Below, piece by piece: positions 25,502-34,013 of a stretch of DNA of 64,000 bases. A program made the position numbers and the translations under genes. The stretch's first letter is position 1. Every line of letters begins with the position of its first letter. Location of the stretch: the NCBI RefSeq assembly GCF_900109045.1, contig NZ_FNYL01000007.1, positions 186,001-250,000 of the forward strand, read 5' to 3'. Below the pieces are notes generated by a model. It had not been told where the DNA came from and ran no database searches. It saw nothing but the letters and a program-made list of their open reading frames with translations. This DNA comes from Dyadobacter sp. SG02. Its GTDB lineage: Bacteria; Bacteroidota; Bacteroidia; Cytophagales; Spirosomataceae.

Positions 25502-25867
25502 ATGTTTACCCAGTTACAAATCATTAACCTGCTCAAAAATGAACTTCCTGTCGTGGCCGGTGCGGATTGCGCGGTAGTGTCGGCGCATACTTTCAATTCT
25601 ATCCATTCATCAATCCATTACCTGTCGGCTTGCACGAAAAACACCATGGAGCACCGGCATTTCCGCGCGGCGCGACGTTGTTTCAGCCTTGCTGAGGAAG
25701 TCTACCGGGAAGGAGACACGATGGTGAAGCTCCTGATCGAGAACGTGTTTGTGTATGCCAATGTATGGACGAAGGCCAGAAACACGCCGTCGCCACTGCC
25801 CGCCGACATTGTTCCCGACGTTTTGTATAAAATACATTTGAAACAACTGAACGACAGCGGCTGCTGA
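25502..25867 (+). CDS. Uncharacterised 121-aa protein between kdpC and a histidine kinase
   Basis: A soluble, mostly helical protein with no signal peptide. Distinct features are SIHSSIHYLSACTKNTMEHR (about 35-54), a CFSLAEEVYREGD helix and a C-terminal DVLYKIHLKQLN helix. No family is assigned with confidence. Its place between kdpC and the kinase at 25970 suggests a role in potassium or envelope stress signalling, but this is context only. Confidence 0.65.
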   Translation: MFTQLQIINLLKNELPVVAGADCAVVSAHTFNSIHSSIHYLSACTKNTMEHRHFRAARRCFSLAEEVYREGDTMVKLLIENVFVYANVWTKARNTPSPLPADIVPDVLYKIHLKQLNDSGC

Positions 25868-25969
25868 TATGGAAACCAGCGCCGGACATCATTCTGGCTA
25901 CGAATGTGTTCAACGGGCTTTTAAATAAAATGTCTTCTTCCGACATTGACCTCGTAATTCGTTCCTGAA

Positions 25970-27703
25970 ATGAAGATCAAAACCAAACTAAGGCTGGGTA
26001 TCGGCCTGCTTTTCGCCATGATCACGGTGCTGGCCGTGGTGGGTATCAGACAGGTAAGCCTGCTTTCGGCCGATTCGCGCAATATCCTCATTGCCAATCA
26101 CAACTCCCTTGAATATACCCGCCAGATGCTCCGAGCGCTCGACGAGCTGGAAGTGCACGCCGGGGCATTGGATGCATTTAAAAAGAACCTCGAAGCCCAG
26201 CGGAAGAATATCACTGAAACAGGTGAAAAGGAACTTACGGCGCAGCTGGCAGGCCATTTTGAAAAACTGAAAACGAATGTCCGTGATAAGGAAACGGTGG
26301 CGCTGATCCGTAACGATGCCCTGGAAATCATGAGCATTAACCTGGATGCCATCAACCGGAAAAGCCATATTGCGGGCCAGACGGCCAAAAGTTCGATGGT
26401 TTGGATCGGGATTACGGGCACATTGTGTTTTGTTATCGCATTCACATTGTTCGTAAACCTGCCGGGCAACATTGCCAACCCGATCCGCGAGCTCACCGAA
26501 AGTATCCGGCAGATAGCCAATGAGAACTATACTGAACGGGTGCATTTCGGTAGCCACGACGAATACGGGCAGCTGGCGCAGTCGTTCAATACCATGGCCG
26601 AGAAGCTGGAAGAATACAACAGCAGTAATCTCGCCAAACTGATGATCGAGAAAAAGCGGGTGGAGACGCTGATCGACAATATGCACGACCCGGTAATAGG
26701 CCTGGACGAAAACCGGAAAGTGATTTTTGCCAACGGGGTGGCCCGTAAGGTGACCGGTTTGCAGGCCTCGGAGCTGGTAGGCCGCGACGCGACGGACGTT
26801 GCATTGCACAACGACCTGGTCCGTTCGCTGGTGAAAGATATTTTCGAGCCGCAAAAGCGGGGCAACGGACAAAGCATGGCGATGAAAATCTATGCCGACG
26901 ACAAGGAAAGCTATTTTGAGAAGGAATATGTCGATATTTCCATCGTTCCCACGGGCGAGCATCAGCCGCGCTCGATCGGGCACGTGATCATCCTGCGGAA
27001 TGTAACGCCTTACAAAGAGCTGGATTTTGCCAAAACGAATTTCATCGCCAACGTCTCGCACGAGCTCAAAACGCCTATTTCCTCCATTAAAATAACCCTC
27101 GACCTGCTGCGCAACGAACGGGTGGGCGATACCAACGAAGAACAGCGCAGCCTGCTCGACAGCATCCGCGAGGACGCCGACCGCCTTTTGAAAATCACCG
27201 GCGAGCTGCTGAATATCACCCAGGTGGAAAGCGGTAAAATTCAGCTCAATATTGCCGGGACGTCGCCCCGCGAAATCGTCCGGTATGCCGTCGCATCCAA
27301 CGAGACGCAGGCCGAAAGCCGTGATATCCGACTTCACATAGAAGACCATGACGTGCGATCCAACATCCTGGCGGATTCGGAAAAGGCTGCCTGGGTGCTT
27401 ACCAACCTCGTTTCCAATGCGATCCGCTATTCCTACGACCATTCCACCATCCGCATTATCCTCGAAGAAGACACGGAGAAAGTACGTATTGCCGTAACCG
27501 ACACCGGTCAGGGCATTTCGCAGGAATATAAGAACAAGATTTTCGACCGCTATTTCCGCGTGCCGGGCTCCACCAGGGAAGGTACCGGCCTGGGCCTCGC
27601 GATCAGTCGCGAATTCATGGAAGCTCAGGACGGTACGCTCACTGTCGAAAGCGAGCTGGGCGCGGGAAGTACTTTCACCATTGCATTCAAAAAGCTCGCC
27701 TGA
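25970..27703 (+). CDS. HAMP-PAS sensor histidine kinase
   Basis: A 577-aa membrane kinase. TM1 is at about 9-31, a periplasmic four-helix region follows to about 140, TM2 lies at about 143-163 and HAMP at about 165-220 (NPIRELTESIRQIANENY). Then PAS (about 230-345), HisKA with FIANVSHELKTPISSIK, and HATPase with GTGLGLAISREFM near the C-terminus. The overall plan resembles NtrY/WalK-type kinases and lacks the KdpD N-terminal and Usp domains. It is placed downstream of kdp with no adjacent response regulator, and the nearest candidate partner is the sigma-54 regulator at 18885. Confidence 0.92.
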   Translation: MKIKTKLRLGIGLLFAMITVLAVVGIRQVSLLSADSRNILIANHNSLEYTRQMLRALDELEVHAGALDAFKKNLEAQRKNITETGEKELTAQLAGHFEKLKTNVRDKETVALIRNDALEIMSINLDAINRKSHIAGQTAKSSMVWIGITGTLCFVIAFTLFVNLPGNIANPIRELTESIRQIANENYTERVHFGSHDEYGQLAQSFNTMAEKLEEYNSSNLAKLMIEKKRVETLIDNMHDPVIGLDENRKVIFANGVARKVTGLQASELVGRDATDVALHNDLVRSLVKDIFEPQKRGNGQSMAMKIYADDKESYFEKEYVDISIVPTGEHQPRSIGHVIILRNVTPYKELDFAKTNFIANVSHELKTPISSIKITLDLLRNERVGDTNEEQRSLLDSIREDADRLLKITGELLNITQVESGKIQLNIAGTSPREIVRYAVASNETQAESRDIRLHIEDHDVRSNILADSEKAAWVLTNLVSNAIRYSYDHSTIRIILEEDTEKVRIAVTDTGQGISQEYKNKIFDRYFRVPGSTREGTGLGLAISREFMEAQDGTLTVESELGAGSTFTIAFKKLA

Positions 27704-27709
27704 GGCGCG

Positions 27710-29707
27710 CTACTCGACCACGCGCACGCCCACGTACGAGGACGCCTCGCCCGAGAGATACACGCGGTGCGTAGCCTTCTGGAAATCGGAGGCGTTGGCT
27801 TTATAAATATTTACAAACTTCTGAGGGTTGCGGTCCACGAGCGGAAACCAGGAGCTTTGCACTTGTACCATCATCTTGTGGCCCTTTTTGAAGCGGTGCG
27901 CGGCATCCTGCATATCGAATTTCACATTTTCGACCTTGCCGGGCGTCATCGGTTCGGGTTTGGAGAAGCTCTTGCGGAATTTGGCACGCATTACCTCGCC
28001 CCGGACCAGCAGCTGGAAGCCGCCCATTTTCATGTTCGGGTTAACGGGGCTGTCATTCGGCGCGTCGCCGGGGTAGACATCGATCAGTTTTACGACAAAA
28101 TCAGCATCGGTGCCGGTGGTGGACACGAACAGATCGGCAAAAACGTTGCCGGAAATGGTCACGTCTTCTTTCAAAACTTCGGATTCATACACGAGCACAT
28201 CCGGGCGCGAGGCGGCGAAGCGCTGGTCTTCGTACATAAAATCGGCGCCGCGGATAATGCGGATTTCAGAAGTGTACGGCACCGGCTTGTCCGGGTCGCT
28301 GAGATATTCGTCGAACGCAGGTTTGGCGCCCACCTGCATTCTGGTCATCGTCGGAGAAAAGGATAATGTGCCGTCCGGATGCAGATAGAGCTTTTTCTCG
28401 ACCGTATTTTTCGGAGGCCACTGGTCGTACTTACGCCATTCGTTAGCCCCTGTTTCGAAAATGTAGGCTTTCGGCAATTTAGGGTCGGGCTGGTCTTTCA
28501 GGTAATGGTTAAAAACCGGCAGTTCAATTTCCTTTTGGTAAAACGTACTGGTTTTGGCCCCAAACCGGATATTCCCCAGCGATTCCCCCGTACCGCGCGC
28601 CCAGCCGCCGTGAATCCAGGGACCCATAATGAGCCAGTTGGGCGTTTGAGGATTTTGGGAAGTAACGGCCTGGTACGTTTTGAGCGGCCCGTACAAATCT
28701 TCCTGGTCGAACCAGCCGCCCACGACCATTACCGCCGGTTTGACATTCTTCAAATGCGGCACCGGCGTGCGGGCTTTCCAGAAATCGTTGTATGTTTCAT
28801 TCTCCATCATCTGGTTCCAGATACGGTTCTGGCCTTTGAAAATCTGCTCGTTAAAGTTTTTCAGCGGACCCATTTTCTTGTAAAACTCATAGGAATCGGG
28901 CGTTCCCCAGGCCGAAAACTGGGGCGAGGGCTTTGGCGTAGGCGTTGGCCGCGGCGCACCGTAAGACGACAGGAATGCAAATGTGCCCATCAGGAAAAAT
29001 GCGCCGTTATGGTGGCGGTCGTCGCCCATGAACCAGTCGGTAACCGGTGCCTGCGGCGAGGCGATCTTCAATGCCGGGTGGGCATCCACGGCCGTCATGG
29101 TAGCATAGTATCCCGGTGCCGAAATGCCCCAGGTACCTACTTTGCCATTGTTTCCCTCGATGTTTTTAAGGAGCCATTCGATCGTATCGTAGGTATCCGA
29201 GCTCTCGTCAATGTCTGTATTAGCCTTTTTGACAGGAATAAACGGTCGGTAAGCCTCGAAATCACCTTCGGACATGAGCTTTCCCCTTACATCCTGATAC
29301 ACAATAATATATCCTTCCCGCGCGAAGAGCATGCTCGGCCCGAGCGAAGTTTTATAGACATTCTCGCCATAAGGTGCCACGCTGTAAGGCGTCCGGTTGA
29401 GCAGGATGGGGTAGGTTTCGCTTTTTGAAATGTCCTTTGGTAGGTAAATGGAAGTAAAGAGCTTCACACCGTCGCGCATCGGGATCTGCCGCTCGATTTT
29501 GGTATAATGCTCGCGGACGTAGAGGGAGTCTTCTTTTGGAGCGGTCTGAGCGCGCACATTTGCTATCGCAAAGATCGCCAACAGGATGAATAAAAACAGG
29601 CGCGGTTTCGGGTACCGGCCATTCAAGGAGTGAAGCAAGGTTGTTTTCAAGGCGGTTGCAGGATTAGTTTTTAGCCAATTTAATACAAAACACGCATTGC
29701 CGCTCAT
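27710..29707 (-). CDS. CocE/NonD family X-Pro dipeptidyl-peptidase-like hydrolase
   Basis: A secreted alpha/beta hydrolase of the CocE/NonD family, known for esterase and X-prolyl peptidase or acylase activities. A hydrophobic segment (FLFILLAIFAIANVRAQ) precedes the mature protein. RDGVKLFTSIYLP opens the domain. The nucleophile elbow is GTWGISAPGYYATM, the catalytic His is probably in GPWIHGGWARG, and the C-terminal jelly roll follows. The start is unsure: ATG 29707 gives about 665 residues with a long tail before the signal, and a TTG nearer the signal is possible. The longest open frame would overlap the divergent gene at 29776. Confidence 0.85.
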   Translation of the reverse strand: MSGNACFVLNWLKTNPATALKTTLLHSLNGRYPKPRLFLFILLAIFAIANVRAQTAPKEDSLYVREHYTKIERQIPMRDGVKLFTSIYLPKDISKSETYPILLNRTPYSVAPYGENVYKTSLGPSMLFAREGYIIVYQDVRGKLMSEGDFEAYRPFIPVKKANTDIDESSDTYDTIEWLLKNIEGNNGKVGTWGISAPGYYATMTAVDAHPALKIASPQAPVTDWFMGDDRHHNGAFFLMGTFAFLSSYGAPRPTPTPKPSPQFSAWGTPDSYEFYKKMGPLKNFNEQIFKGQNRIWNQMMENETYNDFWKARTPVPHLKNVKPAVMVVGGWFDQEDLYGPLKTYQAVTSQNPQTPNWLIMGPWIHGGWARGTGESLGNIRFGAKTSTFYQKEIELPVFNHYLKDQPDPKLPKAYIFETGANEWRKYDQWPPKNTVEKKLYLHPDGTLSFSPTMTRMQVGAKPAFDEYLSDPDKPVPYTSEIRIIRGADFMYEDQRFAASRPDVLVYESEVLKEDVTISGNVFADLFVSTTGTDADFVVKLIDVYPGDAPNDSPVNPNMKMGGFQLLVRGEVMRAKFRKSFSKPEPMTPGKVENVKFDMQDAAHRFKKGHKMMVQVQSSWFPLVDRNPQKFVNIYKANASDFQKATHRVYLSGEASSYVGVRVVE

Positions 29708-29775
29708 CACATCACTATTGCAGTTTTCAAACAGGTACTGTATATTGCATAGTACCTTGTAAAGCACTTTTAGCC

Positions 29776-30144
29776 ATGAAATTAAAATCATTACTTTTCT
29801 CTCAAATTGTCATGCTCGGCATGCTCACTTCTTGCAACAACGGTGATGTAAGCATTGCCGTCAAAGACGAAGACGATTATTATCGCTTCAAAGCCCATTT
29901 CGACGATAACCTGTCGCCGGAGGTCAGCGAGTTCTTGAACGACCATATTCAGTCGATCCGCATTGACCCCGAGCGGGATTCCAAGATCGTCACGATTTTG
30001 GAAGACAAGACAAAACTGACCGTCGAATCGTCGCCGGGCGAGGTGATGATCTACCTCGACAAGGAGGAAAACAGCCGCGATTCTTACCACCGTATCAAAA
30101 ACCTTTGCGAAGGGGTGAAGGACGTCATTCTCAGGCACAAATAG
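29776..30144 (+). CDS. Small predicted lipoprotein
   Basis: A 122-aa protein with a lipoprotein signal peptide (VMLGMLTSCNNGD, Cys near residue 20) and an acidic mature region (KDEDDYYRFKAHFDD). No known domain is recognised. It is divergent from the CocE-type hydrolase and 67 bp upstream of a membrane-anchored LuxR gene on the same strand, so it may act in its signalling. Confidence 0.75.
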   Translation: MKLKSLLFSQIVMLGMLTSCNNGDVSIAVKDEDDYYRFKAHFDDNLSPEVSEFLNDHIQSIRIDPERDSKIVTILEDKTKLTVESSPGEVMIYLDKEENSRDSYHRIKNLCEGVKDVILRHK

Positions 30145-30211
30145 CGGCCTGCAAAACCGCGACCGCTGGCCGAAAATTTCTATTTTTGGAAAACCAACGG
30201 ACTGGTTACAA

Positions 30212-30697
30212 ATGGTTTCCAAAACGATCAGCGATTTTTACCACAAACACAGGCAGGAGTTACTCTACGGGGTATCGCTTGCCTTGTTGCTTTTTGTGCT
30301 CAGGTGGCTCGAATTGCGGTTCCTGATCATGGACCATATCATCGAAATTTACGTAGGGGCTATCGCGCTGATGTTCACCGGGTTGGGCATCTGGCTGGCT
30401 CACAAGCTTACCACACCCAAAGTGGAGACGAGGATCGTGGAGCGGGAGGTGTACGTGACGGCGGGCGAGGATTTTACGGTCAACGAGCCGGAGCGGCTGC
30501 GGCTGGGCGTTAGCCAGCGGGAGCTGGAAGTGCTGCAATTGGTGGCCGAAGGGCTGAGTAATCAGGAGATCGCCGAAAGGTTGTTCGTATCGCTGAACAC
30601 GGTCAAGACGCATTCTTCACGGATTTTCGAAAAGCTGGAAGTTCGCAACCGCACGCAGGCAGTCGAGCGCGCGAGGCGTCTCAGGCTGATCGCATGA
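30212..30697 (+). CDS. Membrane-anchored LuxR-type DNA-binding protein
   Basis: A 161-aa protein with two predicted membrane helices (GVSLALLLFVLRWLELRF and IYVGAIALMFTGLGIWLA, about 18-65), a linker and a LuxR/GerE helix-turn-helix at about 98-160 (SQRELEVLQLVAEGLSNQEI, SLNTVKTHSSRIFEKL). There is no receiver or ligand-binding domain, so the sensing part may be the membrane helices. A similar architecture recurs in Bacteroidota next to DUF4199 genes, as here. Confidence 0.88.
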   Translation: MVSKTISDFYHKHRQELLYGVSLALLLFVLRWLELRFLIMDHIIEIYVGAIALMFTGLGIWLAHKLTTPKVETRIVEREVYVTAGEDFTVNEPERLRLGVSQRELEVLQLVAEGLSNQEIAERLFVSLNTVKTHSSRIFEKLEVRNRTQAVERARRLRLIA

Positions 30698-30717
30698 TGC
30701 TGGTATGGGTGATGTTG

Positions 30718-30857
30718 GTGTTGTCGGGTGTGGTCAGGTGTGGTCAGGTGTTGTCAGGTGTTGTCAAGTGTTGTCAAGTGTTGTCAAGTGTTGTTAAGAG
30801 TGATCAGGTGTTGTCATGTGTGGTCATGTGTTGTCAAGTGTGGTCAGGTGTGGTCAC
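30718..30857. repeat. Tandem array with exact 10-bp period (GTGTKGTCAR)n
   Basis: Fourteen consecutive 10-bp units, all in register, most of the form GTGTTGTCAA or GTGTGGTCAG; one unit at 30798 is degenerate (GAGTGATCAG). It fills the gap between the LuxR gene and the DUF4199 gene. No reading frame spans it, because 10 is not a multiple of three. It is followed by an inverted array (next entry). Confidence 0.9.
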
Positions 30858-30867
30858 TACATAATTT

Positions 30868-30905
30868 TGACAACAGCTGACCAACCGTGACAACACATGA
30901 CTAAA
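30868..30905. repeat. Inverted 10-bp-period units
   Basis: Four units beginning TGACAACA, TGACCAAC, TGACAACA and TGACTAAA at 30868, 30878, 30888 and 30898. They are the reverse complement of the neighbouring GTGTTGTCA-type units and keep the 10-bp spacing. With the forward array they can form a long imperfect hairpin or an array of binding sites on one face of the helix, about 110 bp upstream of the DUF4199 start. Confidence 0.8.
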
Positions 30906-31016
30906 GAACAGGCGATAATTTTACCTCCCTGATGTAAAATCACCCGAAAGTATGAATCGGAAATGGCCATTACAGCCCAATTTCGCAGCATTATAAGACA
31001 TTTAAATCAAAATGAT

Positions 31017-31550
31017 ATGAACAGGATTATCGTTATCTGCGGGCTGATTTCAGGGGCGCTTGTGTCGACTTTCATGGTTTGCTCCATGGCGGTTTGCTAT
31101 CAAAAACAGGAGTTTGAAGGTAATATGCTGCTGGGTTACGCGGCCATGCTGCTGTCGTTCTCCATGGTGTTCGTGGGGATCAAAAACTACCGCGACAAGT
31201 ACAGCGGCGGCACGGTTACATTTGGCAAGGCATTCAAAATCGGGTTGTACATTACATTGGTCGCATCGACGGTGTATGTGATCGTCTGGCTGATCGATTA
31301 CTACCTTTTCATTCCCGATTTCATGGACAAATACACGGCGCATTTGCTGAAACAGTTCCAGGCCGAAGGCCCCTCACCCGCGGAGCTCGAAGCGAAGGTG
31401 ACCGAACTGGCCGGGTACAAGGAGATGTACCAAAGCCCATTGATGGTTATCCTGTGGACTTATGCCGAGATATTACCGGTAGGATTGGTGGTGACGCTCA
31501 TTTCGGCGCTGATTCTTAAAAAGCCCGGGGCCAAGATGCAGTCGGCATAG
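31017..31550 (+). CDS. DUF4199 family membrane protein
   Basis: A 177-aa integral membrane protein of the DUF4199 family (Bacteroidota, function unknown). There are four hydrophobic spans, one in the first 25 residues, then LLGYAAMLLSFSMVFVGI, an IGLYITLVASTVYVIVWLI pair and a C-terminal span. The family hallmark IKNYRDKYSGGTVTFGKAFKIG is between spans two and three. The start is ATG 31017; a longer frame from 30963 is less likely. Confidence 0.88.
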   Translation: MNRIIVICGLISGALVSTFMVCSMAVCYQKQEFEGNMLLGYAAMLLSFSMVFVGIKNYRDKYSGGTVTFGKAFKIGLYITLVASTVYVIVWLIDYYLFIPDFMDKYTAHLLKQFQAEGPSPAELEAKVTELAGYKEMYQSPLMVILWTYAEILPVGLVVTLISALILKKPGAKMQSA

Positions 31551-31660
31551 TTCCGATACCTAAAAATTAAAACTAATACTACGGGTAAGGGTTTGTGATT
31601 CAAAGGTTTTTAGCTATAATCGCCGGAAAATTTTTCGATAAACACAAACCCTTCCTATTT

Positions 31661-34009
31661 GTGAAAAAATTCTACCTCCTGCTGGTAGCGCTGCTGCCGC
31701 TTGCCGCCTGGGCACAATGTCCTACCGACCTCATCGTCGGCGATCAGCTCACGCTGGATAATTTCGTGGCGACCAATCCGGGTTGCGTTAATTTGCCGGG
31801 TAACCTCATTGTTGAAGGGGATGATATCGCGAACCTCGATTCGCTGAGTACGCTTACCAGTGTGGGAGGCAGTATCACGATCAGGAATAACCCGTCGCTG
31901 ACAAGTTTGGCGGGCCTTGCGAATATCATTTCGGTCGGCTCTTCTGTGAAAATATATGGTAATCCGTTACTCGAAAACCTCGACGGGCTCGAAGGCCTTA
32001 CCGCTTTGACGGGCAGTCTGGTAATAGATTCCAATACCGTGCTGAAAGACATCGCGGGGATCGGAAACATCGCTTCGGTAACCGACTCGCTGGTGATCGC
32101 GCAGAGCGATTCCCTGAAATCGATCAGCGACCTTACGATTACTTCGGTCGGTTCGGTGGTGGAAATCTATGATAATGCCGCATTGGAAAGCCTGGCGGGG
32201 CTCGAAGGCCTGAACATCGTGCCCGGCGACCTGATCATCGACGGCAACCTGGCATTGAAAAACCTGGCGGGAATCGGGAACATCGGTGCGGTAGGCGGGT
32301 CGCTGGTCATCGGCACAACAGATTCGCTCACGACGCTCGATGATCTCGCGGTTGTATCCGTCGATAATTCCCTTCGCATTGGTTTCAATACCAATCTTAC
32401 TTCCCTCGCGGGGTTGGAGAGCATTACGCAACTCAATGGTGACCTGGAAATCACGAATAATTACTCGATCAAGGACCTGAACGGGCTGAACGGGCTGGCG
32501 TCGGTAGGAGGTAGCGCGTTTATCGATTTTAATGACAGCCTGCTCAACCTGCAAGGTCTTAACCAACTGACGTCGGTCGGTGGCGAGCTTTTTCTGGAAT
32601 ACAACCTGTTTCTCCAAAACCTGGACGGGCTCAATCAGCTGGCTTCCATTGGCAGCCATCTCACGATCGGGGACAGCGATAGTCTGACAAACCTGTCGGC
32701 GTTGACTAACCTTTCTTTCGTGGGCGGCGGGTTCTATTTGTTCGCAAATTCGTCGCTTACCACCCTGGATGGCTTGCAGAACGTGCTGTCTTTCGGCGCC
32801 GAAATGGTAATCACACTCAATCCCGTGCTGGAAAACCTGGACGGGCTGAACGGGCTGACTTCTGTCGGAAATATGGGTATACAACTCGCACTCAACTTTT
32901 CTTTGCAAAATGTGGACGGGTTATCCTCGCTGACGTCCATCGACGGCGACCTGATGGTGATTTATAACTTTTCGCTGACAAGCCTTGCCGGCCTGAGTAG
33001 CCTGCAATCACTCGGACAGGACGGAACCCTGGTGATTGGTGCGAACCTCTTACTGCCTGATTTGCAGGGGCTCAACAGCCTGACAACCGCCGGCCGCGTT
33101 TTCATCGAGGCCAATCCCAGCCTCAAATCACTGGATGGCCTGGACAACATCACTTCGATAATCGACTCTTTGTCAATAACCTATAATGATAGTCTGGCCA
33201 ATCTCAATGGCCTGGCGGCATTGCAGAGTATCGGTGGTGGTTTCCTGCTGGCCGAAGACTCGCTGCTTACGAGCCTGGATGGATTGAGCAGTCTCGATGC
33301 GATTGGCGGTACGATTACGATTGTCGACAATGCCGCGCTCGAAACTTGCGCTACAACGAAATTCTGCGCGATACTGAAAACCAAATCAGAGGAAGACGCG
33401 CTGATCGAGAACAACCTGGGCGATTGCGAAACGCGGGAAATGGTGGACCTCGCTTGCGTTCAGCTCCCGGTCACGCTGATCTCCTTCGTGGCAAGGAAAG
33501 AAGGGAAATCGGCAATGCTCGAATGGTCGACGAGCGAGGAAACGAACAGCGATTATTTTGAAATACAACAAAATAGCGGTAGCGGAAAGTCGTGGGTTTC
33601 AATAGGCAAAAAAGCGGCTGCCGGTGAAAGTGCCATGGTGAAAACCTACACTTTTACGCATTCGAATCCACTGAAAGGCGGCAATCTGTACCGCCTTAAA
33701 ATGGTAGACCGGGACGGTACATTTGCATTCAGCAGCATTCAGGCGGTGCGCTTTGATGATCTTCCGGTGTTTGAAATATACCCCAATCCGGTAGCGGCCA
33801 GCCTGATCATCCGTCCGACGAACGGTGCCATCCGGGAGATTACTTTGTATAATGCCGCCGGTAAATGTGTCGTAATCAAATCTTTGAATACAATGTCTCT
33901 ACCGGAACCCGCGACGATCGATACGAGCCTTTTACCGGGCGGAATGTACGTAGCCAAAGTCGCCTACGCCGACGGGGCCGTACATACGGGAAGGTTTGTC
34001 AAAAAATAG
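31661..34009 (+). CDS. T9SS-exported leucine-rich-repeat-like surface protein
   Basis: About 782 aa. The start is taken as GTG 31661 because KKFYLLLVALLPLAAWAQ follows directly as a signal peptide. Residues about 20-590 are imperfect repeats of about 24 aa (pattern SLDGLNGLTSVGG-L-I--N--L), like receptor-L or BspA-type repeats. Then comes a module (about 610-700: PVTLISFVARKEGKSAML, NLYRLKMVDRDGTFAFSSI) shared with the protein at 57574. The last 80 residues are a T9SS type A sorting domain (EIYPNPVAASLIIRP, GMYVAKVAYADG). The product is probably secreted or surface-anchored and adhesive or ligand-binding; the ligand is unknown. Confidence 0.87.
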   Translation: MKKFYLLLVALLPLAAWAQCPTDLIVGDQLTLDNFVATNPGCVNLPGNLIVEGDDIANLDSLSTLTSVGGSITIRNNPSLTSLAGLANIISVGSSVKIYGNPLLENLDGLEGLTALTGSLVIDSNTVLKDIAGIGNIASVTDSLVIAQSDSLKSISDLTITSVGSVVEIYDNAALESLAGLEGLNIVPGDLIIDGNLALKNLAGIGNIGAVGGSLVIGTTDSLTTLDDLAVVSVDNSLRIGFNTNLTSLAGLESITQLNGDLEITNNYSIKDLNGLNGLASVGGSAFIDFNDSLLNLQGLNQLTSVGGELFLEYNLFLQNLDGLNQLASIGSHLTIGDSDSLTNLSALTNLSFVGGGFYLFANSSLTTLDGLQNVLSFGAEMVITLNPVLENLDGLNGLTSVGNMGIQLALNFSLQNVDGLSSLTSIDGDLMVIYNFSLTSLAGLSSLQSLGQDGTLVIGANLLLPDLQGLNSLTTAGRVFIEANPSLKSLDGLDNITSIIDSLSITYNDSLANLNGLAALQSIGGGFLLAEDSLLTSLDGLSSLDAIGGTITIVDNAALETCATTKFCAILKTKSEEDALIENNLGDCETREMVDLACVQLPVTLISFVARKEGKSAMLEWSTSEETNSDYFEIQQNSGSGKSWVSIGKKAAAGESAMVKTYTFTHSNPLKGGNLYRLKMVDRDGTFAFSSIQAVRFDDLPVFEIYPNPVAASLIIRPTNGAIREITLYNAAGKCVVIKSLNTMSLPEPATIDTSLLPGGMYVAKVAYADGAVHTGRFVKK

Positions 34010-34013
34010 GCCT

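Noticed and set aside
25988..27442. A 484-codon minus-strand frame over the HAMP-PAS kinase
   Set aside because: The plus-strand protein has clear kinase motifs; the minus frame shows no family and no start context.
28379..29428. A 349-codon plus-strand frame over the CocE-type hydrolase
   Set aside because: Shadow of the hydrolase; Arg/His/Val-rich with no recognisable domain.
30718..30905. CRISPR array
   Set aside because: Units are contiguous 10-mers with no spacers and no cas genes nearby.
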